The notes beneath the pieces are model-generated. The model saw only the letters and a list, made by a program, of their open reading frames with translations, did no database searches and was not told the DNA's origin. Below, one piece after another: positions 16,833-24,517 of a stretch of DNA of 40,078 bases. Source of the stretch: a virus; the IMG/VR virus record IMGVR_UViG_3300026473_000726, positions 1-40,078 of that record; one strand, given 5' to 3'. The stretch's first letter is position 1; each line of letters starts with the position of its first letter. Both the position numbers and the translations under genes were made by a program.

Positions 16833-17635
16833 GAAAGGACCACCTGAGCATCGGCGCAGCCGGGGTAGAACTTGAAGCCTGCTTTCAATCGGACGGTGTC
16901 GCCTGCTTGAAGCCCCAGGGTCATGACTGTGGCTGTGGTCAGCCCACCCTGCGTTCGGCGTCGACTGACGGGCAGATAGCCATTGACCGACTCCAGGTGA
17001 ATTTCCGCATCGCGGTTGCTGGGGTTGCCCAAGCCGTCGAGCATCTGAACAGTGAATTCGGCTGGGTCGCCCGCCATGACATTTGCGGGGGCAATCACCC
17101 GCAAGTCTGGAAACTCCATTTCCCTCACCTGAGCGGAGGACTGGTAATCGGTGTGTTCTACATCCGTGGACGCCACACCTTCAACCAGACATCCTCCAAG
17201 AGTGGGATGAAGGTTCACCGTCACGAAGCATTCATCAAAGCTGCTGTCCGCAAAGGGGACGTTAAATCCGGTCAGAAAGTTCCCGTTCCAGACATGCCCC
17301 GAAGCTTCTGGCGCTGTGAAACGCGTAGACAAGGTGTAGACATACAAGGGCAGCGGGTCGATGAGCCGTTTTTCTGCCCAGCGGTAACCGGTCATGAAAG
17401 ACTGCCGGTCAGACCACCCTCGGTTGTTTCGCAGCTCACGATAGGCAAACAACTGCTCGGCAACCACCTGGTAAGTCACTCCCTCCACAGAAAAGTCAGA
17501 AGGCTGATCGCTATCTGGACGGTGTCGCAAACCAAAGCGCATGAGCACCTGCTCAGCCGCCTGGTCCACTTTGAGGTGGATGGCGTAATCCAGCGCAGTC
17601 GAGAGCTTGCCCGCGCGCACAAGAAAGACTTTCAT
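16829..17635 (-). CDS. Phage protein of unknown function in the fibre-modification operon
   Basis: 268 residues, not recognised. The N-terminal part (1-165) is mixed alpha/beta with the segment HVWNGNFLTGFNVPFADSSF. The C-terminal 90 residues look like an immunoglobulin-like beta sandwich (VIAPANVMAGDPAEFTVQML, then TVRLKAGFKFY), as in phage tail accessory domains. It begins 9 bases after the tail-fibre stop and overlaps the first oxygenase as ATGA. It may be a fibre-associated structural protein, a fibre chaperone, or a scaffold presenting the fibre tail to the enzymes; sequence alone does not decide. Confidence 0.75.
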   Translation of the reverse strand: MKVFLVRAGKLSTALDYAIHLKVDQAAEQVLMRFGLRHRPDSDQPSDFSVEGVTYQVVAEQLFAYRELRNNRGWSDRQSFMTGYRWAEKRLIDPLPLYVYTLSTRFTAPEASGHVWNGNFLTGFNVPFADSSFDECFVTVNLHPTLGGCLVEGVASTDVEHTDYQSSAQVREMEFPDLRVIAPANVMAGDPAEFTVQMLDGLGNPSNRDAEIHLESVNGYLPVSRRRTQGGLTTATVMTLGLQAGDTVRLKAGFKFYPGCADAQVVLS

Positions 17636-17644
17636 GGTGATCCT

Positions 17645-17755
17645 TCAGCAACAACCGCAGCAGGCACAGTTGCAATTGCAGTTCGTTCGACAGTTGAAAG
17701 CCGTGTTTCCGCAGTTGCAGTTGGTGTAGCTGCCACAGTTGCAGTTGCAATTGCA
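17645..17755 (-). other. Cys-Asn repeat coding segment (fibre residues 301-336)
   Basis: Thirty-six codons in which 14 encode Cys and 10 encode Asn, mostly alternating (CNCNCNC, NCNC, TNCNCNCACC). DNA repeats of TTGCAG type arise only from this codon alternation. Such density is not seen in ordinary tail fibres made in a reducing cytoplasm. It suggests crosslinking, metal binding or enzymatic modification. Confidence 0.85.
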
Positions 17756-18655
17756 GGCTCGGTACCAGCGGTGGTATTCACCCCCACCGATCTCGTCTTG
17801 GGCCAGGTAGTAACCGTCGTAGTTGTAGCCCGTGCTGGGCACAGCGTTGTAGGCATAGGTTGTTCCCCCTGCACCGTCGTATTGGCCCGAGTTAGCGCAA
17901 TAGTTAAACCCCAGGCCCCACGTCCACCAGCTGGTATTGGAAGGTTTCCAGTACGTATTGCCTGCGCAGTTGCCGGTCGGCAAGATGCCGTTGCAGTTAC
18001 CCGCCAGGTCGTCGTAGTACTGGTTGCTGCGCCCCATCTCGCCAATGTCCTGACCATCGTTCATGCGATAGCCAGTGTTGCGAGCGTTGTCAGCCGCACC
18101 GGATTGCGAGGAATAGATCACCGCACCACTGCCCATGTACAGATGACCTGTCATCGTGTCACCGGCTTTGGCCAATCGACTGGACAAATCGATCGGTACG
18201 GTGGCATTGCCACTGGCATCAGGTGCGTTGCCATTGACTGAGCGGACAAAGGCCGTGGAGTCATAGCCATCGAGCTTGTCAGCGTCCGCTGCCTTGGCCG
18301 TGATGCCCAGGTATGCCGCGTTGTGGTTGTGGCCCAGCGCTGCATACGCCGCATCGTGGTTGTGTCCACTGAGTGCAAAACCAGTGGAATCGATGCCGTC
18401 CAGCAAGTCAGCATTGGCCACCTTGCCCAAGGTGGCTGAGAGGTCAATGACCATCTTCCACGTGACAGGACTGACCACGGTAAGGATGTAGAGCTTTTGC
18501 TCATCGGTCCTGAAGCACGGCATGCCCTGCTGCAGATTCACAGTCGGAAACGCCGTTCCGCTAGAGAGCGAGAGCGCCGTCTTGTCGTTGTTCAGGATCT
18601 GCGAAAGCGAGTCCGAGAGCGTCGTCGTGGATGGGATTTCGGTGTAGTTTTGCAT
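17645..18655 (-). CDS. Tail fibre protein with Cys-Asn repeat C-terminal tail
   Basis: A 336-residue phage tail fibre. Residues 1-75 are an N-terminal attachment region. Residues 80-135 contain the fibre repeats ADLLDGIDSTGF, GHNHDAAY, GHNHNAAYLG and ADADKLDGYDSTAF, typical of trimeric fibres. KAGDTMTGHLYMGSG follows, then a Tyr/Trp/Gly/Asn-rich tip (residues 190-298) with scattered NC and CN pairs (GNCNG, GNCAG, FNYCANS). Residues 301-336 form an extraordinary tail with 14 Cys and 10 Asn, starting CNCNCNCG and ending TNCNCNCACCGCC. It lies 11 bases after the preceding tail gene and 9 bases before the modification operon. It probably forms the receptor-binding tip. The tail is the proposed substrate for the radical-SAM and oxygenase enzymes downstream. 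Confidence 0.88.
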   Translation of the reverse strand: MQNYTEIPSTTTLSDSLSQILNNDKTALSLSSGTAFPTVNLQQGMPCFRTDEQKLYILTVVSPVTWKMVIDLSATLGKVANADLLDGIDSTGFALSGHNHDAAYAALGHNHNAAYLGITAKAADADKLDGYDSTAFVRSVNGNAPDASGNATVPIDLSSRLAKAGDTMTGHLYMGSGAVIYSSQSGAADNARNTGYRMNDGQDIGEMGRSNQYYDDLAGNCNGILPTGNCAGNTYWKPSNTSWWTWGLGFNYCANSGQYDGAGGTTYAYNAVPSTGYNYDGYYLAQDEIGGGEYHRWYRACNCNCNCGSYTNCNCGNTAFNCRTNCNCNCACCGCC

Positions 18656-18666
18656 TCAGTACCCTT

Positions 18667-19857
18667 TCAATACCCCTGGGCAACCCAAGAAATGGCTCCC
18701 GTCACGCGGGCGCCGGAGGTGTTTTCCAAAATGGCGGTGAAGCCTGCGGTGGTGACCGATCCAAGAATTCGAGGGATTGCCACGGTGGTACCGCCCTTGA
18801 AGGTCAGAGTGACCTCCGGCGAGACCCGGAAAGTCCGCACAAAAACGACCGCTACGCCACTGGACGCGGTGACCACCTGCGCCGTGCCTCGATCGAATAC
18901 ATCGGGCACGTCCACAGTCACCCGCAGGCCATCGATGTAGCCTCGGTCTGCGTTGCTGGAAGTCAGGATCGCCCTAAAAAGCGCACGCTGGTAGGTGTAG
19001 TCGCCCTGAATGAAGTCCCGGAAGTTGGTGTAACCGGGTGGATGACCAGACTCCAGGATGTCCATGAAGTCCTGCTCGGTGATCTCGGTGTTGGCAACGA
19101 TCATGTCGCTGATCACCCCATTGGCCCGGCGCCGATACTGCTCGGCCAGACCAAAGGCCTCGCTGAGCTTCAAGGTCTGCGCGCGCCTGATCGCCTCGCC
19201 AATGGCAAAGCCTTCGCTGATGGCACGGCGGTACGCGACCGTTCGACCGAGCGCCTCGGCCAGACTGAAGGCCTCGGAGATTTGCTTGACCTGCGACTTG
19301 ACCAGTGCATCGCTAAGCCTGAAGTTTTCAGCCTGTGGCTTGGTCATCCCTTTGGAAGGCTTCTCGGAAAAACTCAGACTTTCGGATACCCGCAGGATGT
19401 AAGCAATGAGGTCCGTGTAGGTCTCAGCCAGCGCCAGCGTCTCGTATTTGCGCAATACCAACTGCCGTGCCAGTCCCTCTCCCACCTGAAAGGTCTCGAA
19501 GACGGCTTTGGTGCCCGTGCGGGCGTACTTTTCCGTGAACGTCAGAGACTCAACGAAACGCAGCACAAAGGCAATCAGGTCGGTGTAGGTCTCGACAAAG
19601 TTCAGGTTCTCGTACTTGTTGAGTGCCAAAGCCCGGCTGGATTTATCCGAGAAGGCCAGGCTCTCAGAATTGCTCTTGATGCCCAATTTCTGAACCAACT
19701 CGGCAAAACTCAGGTCAGTGGCCACGCTCAGGGCGTAAACCGCCGGGTAGGCCGTCGTCCAGTTCTTGCCCGCCGTAGCGCTGCTCCAGGCAAACTTGCC
19801 GGAAGTCCAGGTGTAGTTGGCCCCCGGCGAGCTGGAGACGTTGACGGTCTCGGCCAT
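18667..19857 (-). CDS. Tail protein with tandem 18-20 residue repeats
   Basis: A 396-residue phage tail protein located between a short tail protein and the tail fibre. Residues about 47-250 consist of about eleven tandem units of 18 or 20 residues, each beginning with a pattern like E-[STNAG]-[LF]-x-[FLIV]-x-[ED]. Examples are ESLAFSDK, ENLNFVET, ESLTFTEK, ETLALAET, EAFSLAEA and EGFAIGEA. Two units share TYTDLIA. The regular period suggests an elongated solenoid or fibre shaft. The C-terminal 145 residues contain DFIQGDYTYQRALFRAIL and a beta-rich domain ending GAISWVAQGY. No enzymatic motif is seen. It is probably a structural tail-tip or side-fibre component. Confidence 0.75.
   Translation of the reverse strand: MAETVNVSSSPGANYTWTSGKFAWSSATAGKNWTTAYPAVYALSVATDLSFAELVQKLGIKSNSESLAFSDKSSRALALNKYENLNFVETYTDLIAFVLRFVESLTFTEKYARTGTKAVFETFQVGEGLARQLVLRKYETLALAETYTDLIAYILRVSESLSFSEKPSKGMTKPQAENFRLSDALVKSQVKQISEAFSLAEALGRTVAYRRAISEGFAIGEAIRRAQTLKLSEAFGLAEQYRRRANGVISDMIVANTEITEQDFMDILESGHPPGYTNFRDFIQGDYTYQRALFRAILTSSNADRGYIDGLRVTVDVPDVFDRGTAQVVTASSGVAVVFVRTFRVSPEVTLTFKGGTTVAIPRILGSVTTAGFTAILENTSGARVTGAISWVAQGY
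19107..19719 (-). repeat. Coding tandem repeats (about eleven 54/60-bp units)
   Basis: The units encode the 18-20 residue repeats described for the tail protein. They are diverged at DNA level and clear mainly in protein: spacing between successive E-x-[LF]-x-[FLIV]-x-[ED] motifs is 18,18,20,18,18,20,18,18,20,18 residues. They look like old internal duplications maintained by structure. Confidence 0.65.
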
Positions 19858-19870
19858 ATCAGGTGCCCGA

Positions 19871-20317
19871 TCAGCTCATGGTGAAGGTGAAAACAGCCGT
19901 CAGACTGTCGTCCACGCCTTTGTTCACCACCGGGAAAACGACCCGATCGAACATGGCGCCAGCCGAGGCTGCATTGAAAACGCCTGCCTCGGTGAGCGCA
20001 CCTGTGGCATCACCTGCTGGATAACTGGCCGTGAAAGTGAACACCTTGGTGCCAGCCGTGTGGGCATACGTGGCCGCATTGCGCTTGATTTCGGTGACCA
20101 GGGCAGTCTGAGTGGCAGCAGCGGCCGTGGAGCCAGTGCCCACCGCAATCCAGCCCATGACACCGGGGCGGCTGGCCGAATTGCCAATGGCATCGGCCAC
20201 GAAGTCAAAGCCGCCATTGACGATGATGTTGTCTTTGTGCACCACCTCGACTTCGCCCGTGGGCTTTGCCAGCAGCAGCGTGATTGAGCCTTTGATGCTC
20301 ATGCCTTCTTCAATCAT
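19871..20317 (-). CDS. Phage tail protein, downstream of J
   Basis: About 148 residues, starting MIEEGMSIKG. Sequence features are KDNIIVNGGFDFVADAI, GWIAVGTGST and ALTEAGVFNAAS, which resemble small phage tail proteins that have a jelly-roll-like fold and lie after the host-specificity gene. The start is taken at 20317, after the terminator hairpin; a second ATG at 20302 (MSIKGSI) is also possible. The ORF is open further upstream into J, but that part overlaps the hairpin and the J end and has no phage-like character. It is probably a tail-tip or fibre-associated structural protein. Confidence 0.72.
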   Translation of the reverse strand: MIEEGMSIKGSITLLLAKPTGEVEVVHKDNIIVNGGFDFVADAIGNSASRPGVMGWIAVGTGSTAAAATQTALVTEIKRNAATYAHTAGTKVFTFTASYPAGDATGALTEAGVFNAASAGAMFDRVVFPVVNKGVDDSLTAVFTFTMS

Positions 20318-20330
20318 GGAGTTTTCCGTT

Positions 20331-20373
20331 TCTTCAAACAAAACGGGCGCTGCACCTTTCAATGCAACGCCCG
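20331..20373 (-). terminator. Terminator-like hairpin between J and the next tail gene
   Basis: On the - strand CGGGCGTTGCA pairs with TGCAGCGCCCG across an 8-base loop (20344-20373, one G-U wobble) and is followed by TTTTGTTTG. An 11-bp GC-rich stem with a T-run fits an intrinsic terminator at the end of the J cistron. It would lower fibre-operon expression relative to head and tail genes or require antitermination. Confidence 0.65.
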
Positions 20374-20405
20374 GCGTGGTGGTGATGAGGGTTCTGGGTT
20401 TACGT

Positions 20406-23400
20406 TCAATACAGCCTGAGGACCGTGTATCCGGCAGTGGGTTGCAAAGGACTGCTTGCGCTTTGCACATCGCCGCCCATCTTTCCGACAAAGAGCCTGC
20501 GTTCAGTGGCCGTCTGACACACACCAACGCAAATACGGTCGCTGACGCTCACGAGGTATGGCACGACGATTCGGTTGAACAAGTTGTCTTCCAGAAAGAA
20601 GCTGCCTGCCGCCGCATCGAAGCCCACAAGCAGGCTCACCCCTGCACCAGATGCTGTCCAGATGACCGAGGTGGTGATTTGGTTTGGGATGAACCAAAAG
20701 CTCACATGGAACACCCCCGGGATGCTCACACCCCAGGAAACCCGGGTCGTGTCCTTGATGAGTACCCCACTGCCGTACCGCCCGTCGCCATAGCTCACGC
20801 CCACGGCCTCCCCACTGGTAGGGCTGCCGTACCCTGCCAGCGCACCATTGAGGCGCCAGCCGTACAGCTCTCCGGCCTGCAATGCATCTTCGCGCGCCAT
20901 CTGAAACCTCGCTTCAATGCTTTTGAGCGCGCCGTCATAGGTCCATTGCCGTTTGGCAGCATTGCTGCTCCAGACATAGTTCGCAGTCGACCAGGTTTCC
21001 CTATCATCCAGCGTGGCCCCGATGCTGGCCAGCAGGGTGTTTTGCGCTCGGTAGCTGGTGGGCAGATTCACCTCGAACAGGTACTCGGACTGAGCCACGC
21101 CACTGTCCATGCGCAGCACATCCAGGCTGTTGACCGATTCGACCGACGCGAAATGCTTCACCCCTGGAAACCGGGTGGCTTGTGCATCGATGGTGACCAG
21201 CAGGTTGGCGTTCTGGGGCTGGGCCACCACCGTCGAGACGAAGGTGGCCTCGTCCGAGTAGATGCCCGGCGAGGCGATTGCCTTGATCCAGAAATTACGC
21301 TCACCGTCAAAGCCCGAAGGCAAAGTGAAGCTGCTGGACTTGACCTCGGCAATAAAGATCGAGGTGTCCCAGGCCGTGCCTTCTCGCAGCTCATAGGCCA
21401 CCACTTCCGGCTCAGGATTGGGCAGCCAGCGAAACTCCAGCCGGTTGGCCGACTGGACCACATCAAACTGCCGCACTGCGGCTGGTGCCAGCAGGAGCAA
21501 CTCGAAGGTAGCGACATGCTGGCTGTATTTCCCAGAGGTGTCAAAGGCTCGGATGAAGTAGTTGTACCGACCTGATTCGCTTTGATCATGCACGAGCTGG
21601 GTCCCAGCGGTCTGTCCAACCAGTGTGCCTGCATCCCAGCCCGCTCCCACTCTCACCTCGTACCCTGCCAGATCGGCATCCGTGTTGGCGCTCCAGCTCA
21701 GCAGCAGATCGGTCGTGCGGCGCAGCACCGCAAAGTCCTGCACATCATCGGGCGGCTGCAACTTGCCAAGGATGGTCTGGCTCAAAGTGGCCGAGGCCCC
21801 AAGCTTTCCGGACACTCCCACAGCCCGAACCGTGAAAACATAATCCCCGGCCTCGGCGTTTCGAATCTCCAGATAAGTGCTCGAACTCCGGGGCAAGGTG
21901 ACGTTGTTGCCGCCATTGACCCGATAGTTCACCTGGTACTCCAAGGCGCCGAAGACCTGCTCCCATCCCAACTGAATGAGCACCAACGCCTGATCCTTGA
22001 CCCGGTACAGGCTCTCGGTGACCAACAGGCCCGTAGGCGCCACAGGCGTAGTGGAGAGCACCGTGATATCACGAGGCTGCAGTGCCAGCCCTCGCTCGAT
22101 GGCGTCGTACTTGCTCGGATTGTGAGCCAGTGCTGTGACTTCATGGATGCCAGGCTCGCTCTCGGCGACCTGCACCACCCTGAACAGTTGCGTCTCCACT
22201 TGGCTGGAGGCCAGCACCCAGATGGCACCCACCTGAGGTGCCGATGAGAATGCGCTGGTCACACCGACGGTGCGACCCGACAGGGATCCGACTTGGCGTT
22301 CCTCCACCACTCCCGTGGGCAGCAGCACAGAAATGCGCCACGAACCGGCGGGCAGGTCCTGATCCAGCGTGACGCTTATCGTGGTGGCCGCAGCGATGCG
22401 TCCACCAAGGCGCAGGCCACCCCGGCTGCTGTCTGCAACCTTGATGACATCGCCCGGACGCACAACAGCTCCTTCCAGCCCCGTGCGGAATGTGATGATT
22501 TCCGATTCGGACTGCTCGGAATACAGCAGCCACTTGCCCACCCGATGGGCTTGACCTCGGGAGGTGCAGCCCATGGCCACCACATCGGCCTGAACCACGC
22601 CATAGCGGGCAATGCCTGCCATGTCTTCGACGTATTCCACCTTCTGACGGTAGAAGTCATCCGGATCCACCCAGCTGACCAATGCAACCGTGTGCCGCGC
22701 CTTGGCGGATGACCCCTGGTAGGCAAACTCACCATCGATGACGTTGGCCGCCGTGAACTGGTAGACCGGATCCTGGGGCGCATCCTGAGTGACAGTGATT
22801 GCCCCGCCCGACCAGTAAGCCATGCCCCTGAAGATCGAGGCCATGTCCTGCACCACCTTGTAGGCTTGCTCGCGGCTTTGCAGATACAGGTTGCAGGTAA
22901 ATCGCGGCTCATAGCCACCCAGTCCATTGGGCACGAGTTCGTCACAGTAACGGGCCACCCGGTACAGCGCCCATTTGTCGACCTGAGACTCCGGTATGAA
23001 ACTACCCAGACCGTAGCGGGTATTGGTCACCAGGTCATAAAAGCACCAGGCTGGGTTGTCTGTCCAGGCCACCTTGAAGGTACCGTCCCAGATCCCACTG
23101 TACGCACGGGTCTCTGGTGTGTAGTTCGAGGGGATGCGAACGCGCAGGAGCTTGAGGTCATAACTGCGCCGTGGAATCGAGGTGAATTGTGAGGCATCCA
23201 CCCGCAAGGCCATCAGGGCGCTGTTGGGATAGCGCAGCTTGCTTTCGATTACTTCGGTGTACGAATCTAGAAGTGTCTTGTTCTGCAGGCTGGTCTGCGT
23301 CGAGTCGGCCGTGATGCGGCGCAGGCGCACATCCCAAGGACCAGCGCCAATGAGTGGGACGTAGTAGCTGCGCTGGTAGCGCGAAGTGGTTTTGCCAGAG

Positions 23401-23915
23401 ACCGTGTCGGTAACCACCTGCACATACCCGGCTCCCCGCGCCTGCACGTCGATCGCGTAGCTGACCGAAGTGCCGTTCAGGTCACCGTTGGCGGTGTCTT
23501 GCAGCGTGAGCGTCGGGATACTGACCTTGATGCGCACGGCATCCACGTCAGGATCAGTGATGGAGCGCACCACCGGCTGATTGACTTTGCACTCCACCCC
23601 AACAGCCACTTCGTTTTCCACAGCGGAGAAGCCGGGAATGTAGCTTTGCTGCTGGGTGCCAGGGCGGGTTTCGAGCGTGACCCCTGTGAAGTTGTAGCTG
23701 CCGTCCGGATTCTGGATCGGGGTGTCGTCCAGGTAGACGGATTGCAGGTCAGCGGCCAAGCCCTCGATCTCACCCTCGCAGACGAGGTCAACCACCCTGG
23801 CATAGGCCTTGGAGCGCAGGCTGTCGGGCGCTTCCTGCGCCACACGTGCGCTGCCGCCCCCACTCTTTCCACCGCCACCGGCGCCAATGATCAGAGAAGT
23901 GCTCTGGGTGCTCAT
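20406..23915 (-). CDS. J: Host specificity protein J (tail tip attachment protein)
   Basis: A 1169-residue central tail-tip protein. The N-terminal 600 residues follow lambda J: KSGGGSARVAQEAPDSLRSKAYARVVDLVCEGEIEGL (shown as GEIEGL at about residue 50), SYVPL-type and QVSGKTTSRYQRSYY segments, and KARHTVALVSWVDPDDFYRQK near 410. From about 625 come three fibronectin type III-like domains (VAPTGLLVTES, DVQDFAVLRRTTDLLLSW, AVRQFDVVQSANRLEFRW). The C-terminal 250 residues resemble a LamG/concanavalin-like domain (DGRYGSGVLIKDTTRVSW), suited to binding a surface glycan. It overlaps gene I as ATGA. J trimers close the tail tube and contact the host; the divergent C terminus should set receptor choice. 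Confidence 0.92.
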   Translation of the reverse strand: MSTQSTSLIIGAGGGGKSGGGSARVAQEAPDSLRSKAYARVVDLVCEGEIEGLAADLQSVYLDDTPIQNPDGSYNFTGVTLETRPGTQQQSYIPGFSAVENEVAVGVECKVNQPVVRSITDPDVDAVRIKVSIPTLTLQDTANGDLNGTSVSYAIDVQARGAGYVQVVTDTVSGKTTSRYQRSYYVPLIGAGPWDVRLRRITADSTQTSLQNKTLLDSYTEVIESKLRYPNSALMALRVDASQFTSIPRRSYDLKLLRVRIPSNYTPETRAYSGIWDGTFKVAWTDNPAWCFYDLVTNTRYGLGSFIPESQVDKWALYRVARYCDELVPNGLGGYEPRFTCNLYLQSREQAYKVVQDMASIFRGMAYWSGGAITVTQDAPQDPVYQFTAANVIDGEFAYQGSSAKARHTVALVSWVDPDDFYRQKVEYVEDMAGIARYGVVQADVVAMGCTSRGQAHRVGKWLLYSEQSESEIITFRTGLEGAVVRPGDVIKVADSSRGGLRLGGRIAAATTISVTLDQDLPAGSWRISVLLPTGVVEERQVGSLSGRTVGVTSAFSSAPQVGAIWVLASSQVETQLFRVVQVAESEPGIHEVTALAHNPSKYDAIERGLALQPRDITVLSTTPVAPTGLLVTESLYRVKDQALVLIQLGWEQVFGALEYQVNYRVNGGNNVTLPRSSSTYLEIRNAEAGDYVFTVRAVGVSGKLGASATLSQTILGKLQPPDDVQDFAVLRRTTDLLLSWSANTDADLAGYEVRVGAGWDAGTLVGQTAGTQLVHDQSESGRYNYFIRAFDTSGKYSQHVATFELLLLAPAAVRQFDVVQSANRLEFRWLPNPEPEVVAYELREGTAWDTSIFIAEVKSSSFTLPSGFDGERNFWIKAIASPGIYSDEATFVSTVVAQPQNANLLVTIDAQATRFPGVKHFASVESVNSLDVLRMDSGVAQSEYLFEVNLPTSYRAQNTLLASIGATLDDRETWSTANYVWSSNAAKRQWTYDGALKSIEARFQMAREDALQAGELYGWRLNGALAGYGSPTSGEAVGVSYGDGRYGSGVLIKDTTRVSWGVSIPGVFHVSFWFIPNQITTSVIWTASGAGVSLLVGFDAAAGSFFLEDNLFNRIVVPYLVSVSDRICVGVCQTATERRLFVGKMGGDVQSASSPLQPTAGYTVLRLY

Positions 23916-24517
23916 ACAGCGATCTCATCCACATCAATGCCCGCGCTGATCACGGCCGAACCGACAATGAGTCGGCCGTAACCCACAGGTACGGGATGGC
24001 CCTGCGCCGTGGTGTTGACGGCCCCGTTGAAAACATAACTGGGCTGGTTGCCTGGCCGCTCAGAGGGATCCTGGGCTTTGGCGGTGGGAGCAATCATCTG
24101 AGCCACACCGCCCAGGATCATGGATGTGCCCACTGAATACAAAGTGGCCTGCGACAGAAAAGAGCCTGCTGCGGCCCAGCCCATCGGATTCCACCAGGAC
24201 ACGGCGATCAAGGCAGCGCCCAGCAGGATCTGACCCAGCCCGTTACCACCGGCCCCAGACACGACCGGCGCGATGGTGATGCGCTGTCTGCCACTGGGCT
24301 CGTGCAGGCGGTCGAGACTCAGCGCATCCCGTCCAGCCAGCACCCGGTAGCCCACTCCTCGCTCACCCGAGGCGACCAGTTCCCGCTCAAAACCGGGAAA
24401 GTTGGCACAAAGGGCGCGCACGGCCTCGGCCGCCGAAGTCACCGCCATCCTGTGCCGACGTCCGAAGCGCTTGCCCAGTTCACCGAGAAGAAGGATCGTG
24501 ACCATGCTGGTGTTCAT
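23912..24517 (-). CDS. I: Tail assembly protein I
   Basis: A 201-residue lambda I-like protein. The N-terminal half is a ubiquitin/beta-grasp-like domain (VTILLLGELGKRFG). The middle holds Gly/Ala-rich hydrophobic segments (GLGQILLGAALIAVSWW, SMILGGVAQMIAPT) and the C terminus reads NTTAQGHPVPVGYGRLIVGS, conserved in the family. In lambda it acts with K, L and J in tail-tip initiator assembly. It overlaps K by 38 bases at the start and J by 4 at the end. An alternative start at MVTILLL (24505) is possible. Confidence 0.88.
   Translation of the reverse strand: MNTSMVTILLLGELGKRFGRRHRMAVTSAAEAVRALCANFPGFERELVASGERGVGYRVLAGRDALSLDRLHEPSGRQRITIAPVVSGAGGNGLGQILLGAALIAVSWWNPMGWAAAGSFLSQATLYSVGTSMILGGVAQMIAPTAKAQDPSERPGNQPSYVFNGAVNTTAQGHPVPVGYGRLIVGSAVISAGIDVDEIAV

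Noticed and set aside
17645-17770. DNA tandem repeat or CRISPR-like array from the TTGCAG periodicity
   Set aside because: The repeats follow codon alternation of Cys and Asn and have no spacers.
16907-18241. Long + strand ORF (444 codons) antisense to the fibre and 268-residue genes
   Set aside because: It is a mirror frame of strongly supported - strand genes, with low-complexity Val/Ala-rich translation and no domain.
18631-19884. Long + strand ORF (417 codons) opposite the repeat tail protein
   Set aside because: Mirror frame of a repetitive gene; the length follows from the codon bias of the real gene.
20112-21575. Long + strand ORF (487 codons) opposite J
   Set aside because: Antisense shadow crossing two real genes and a terminator.
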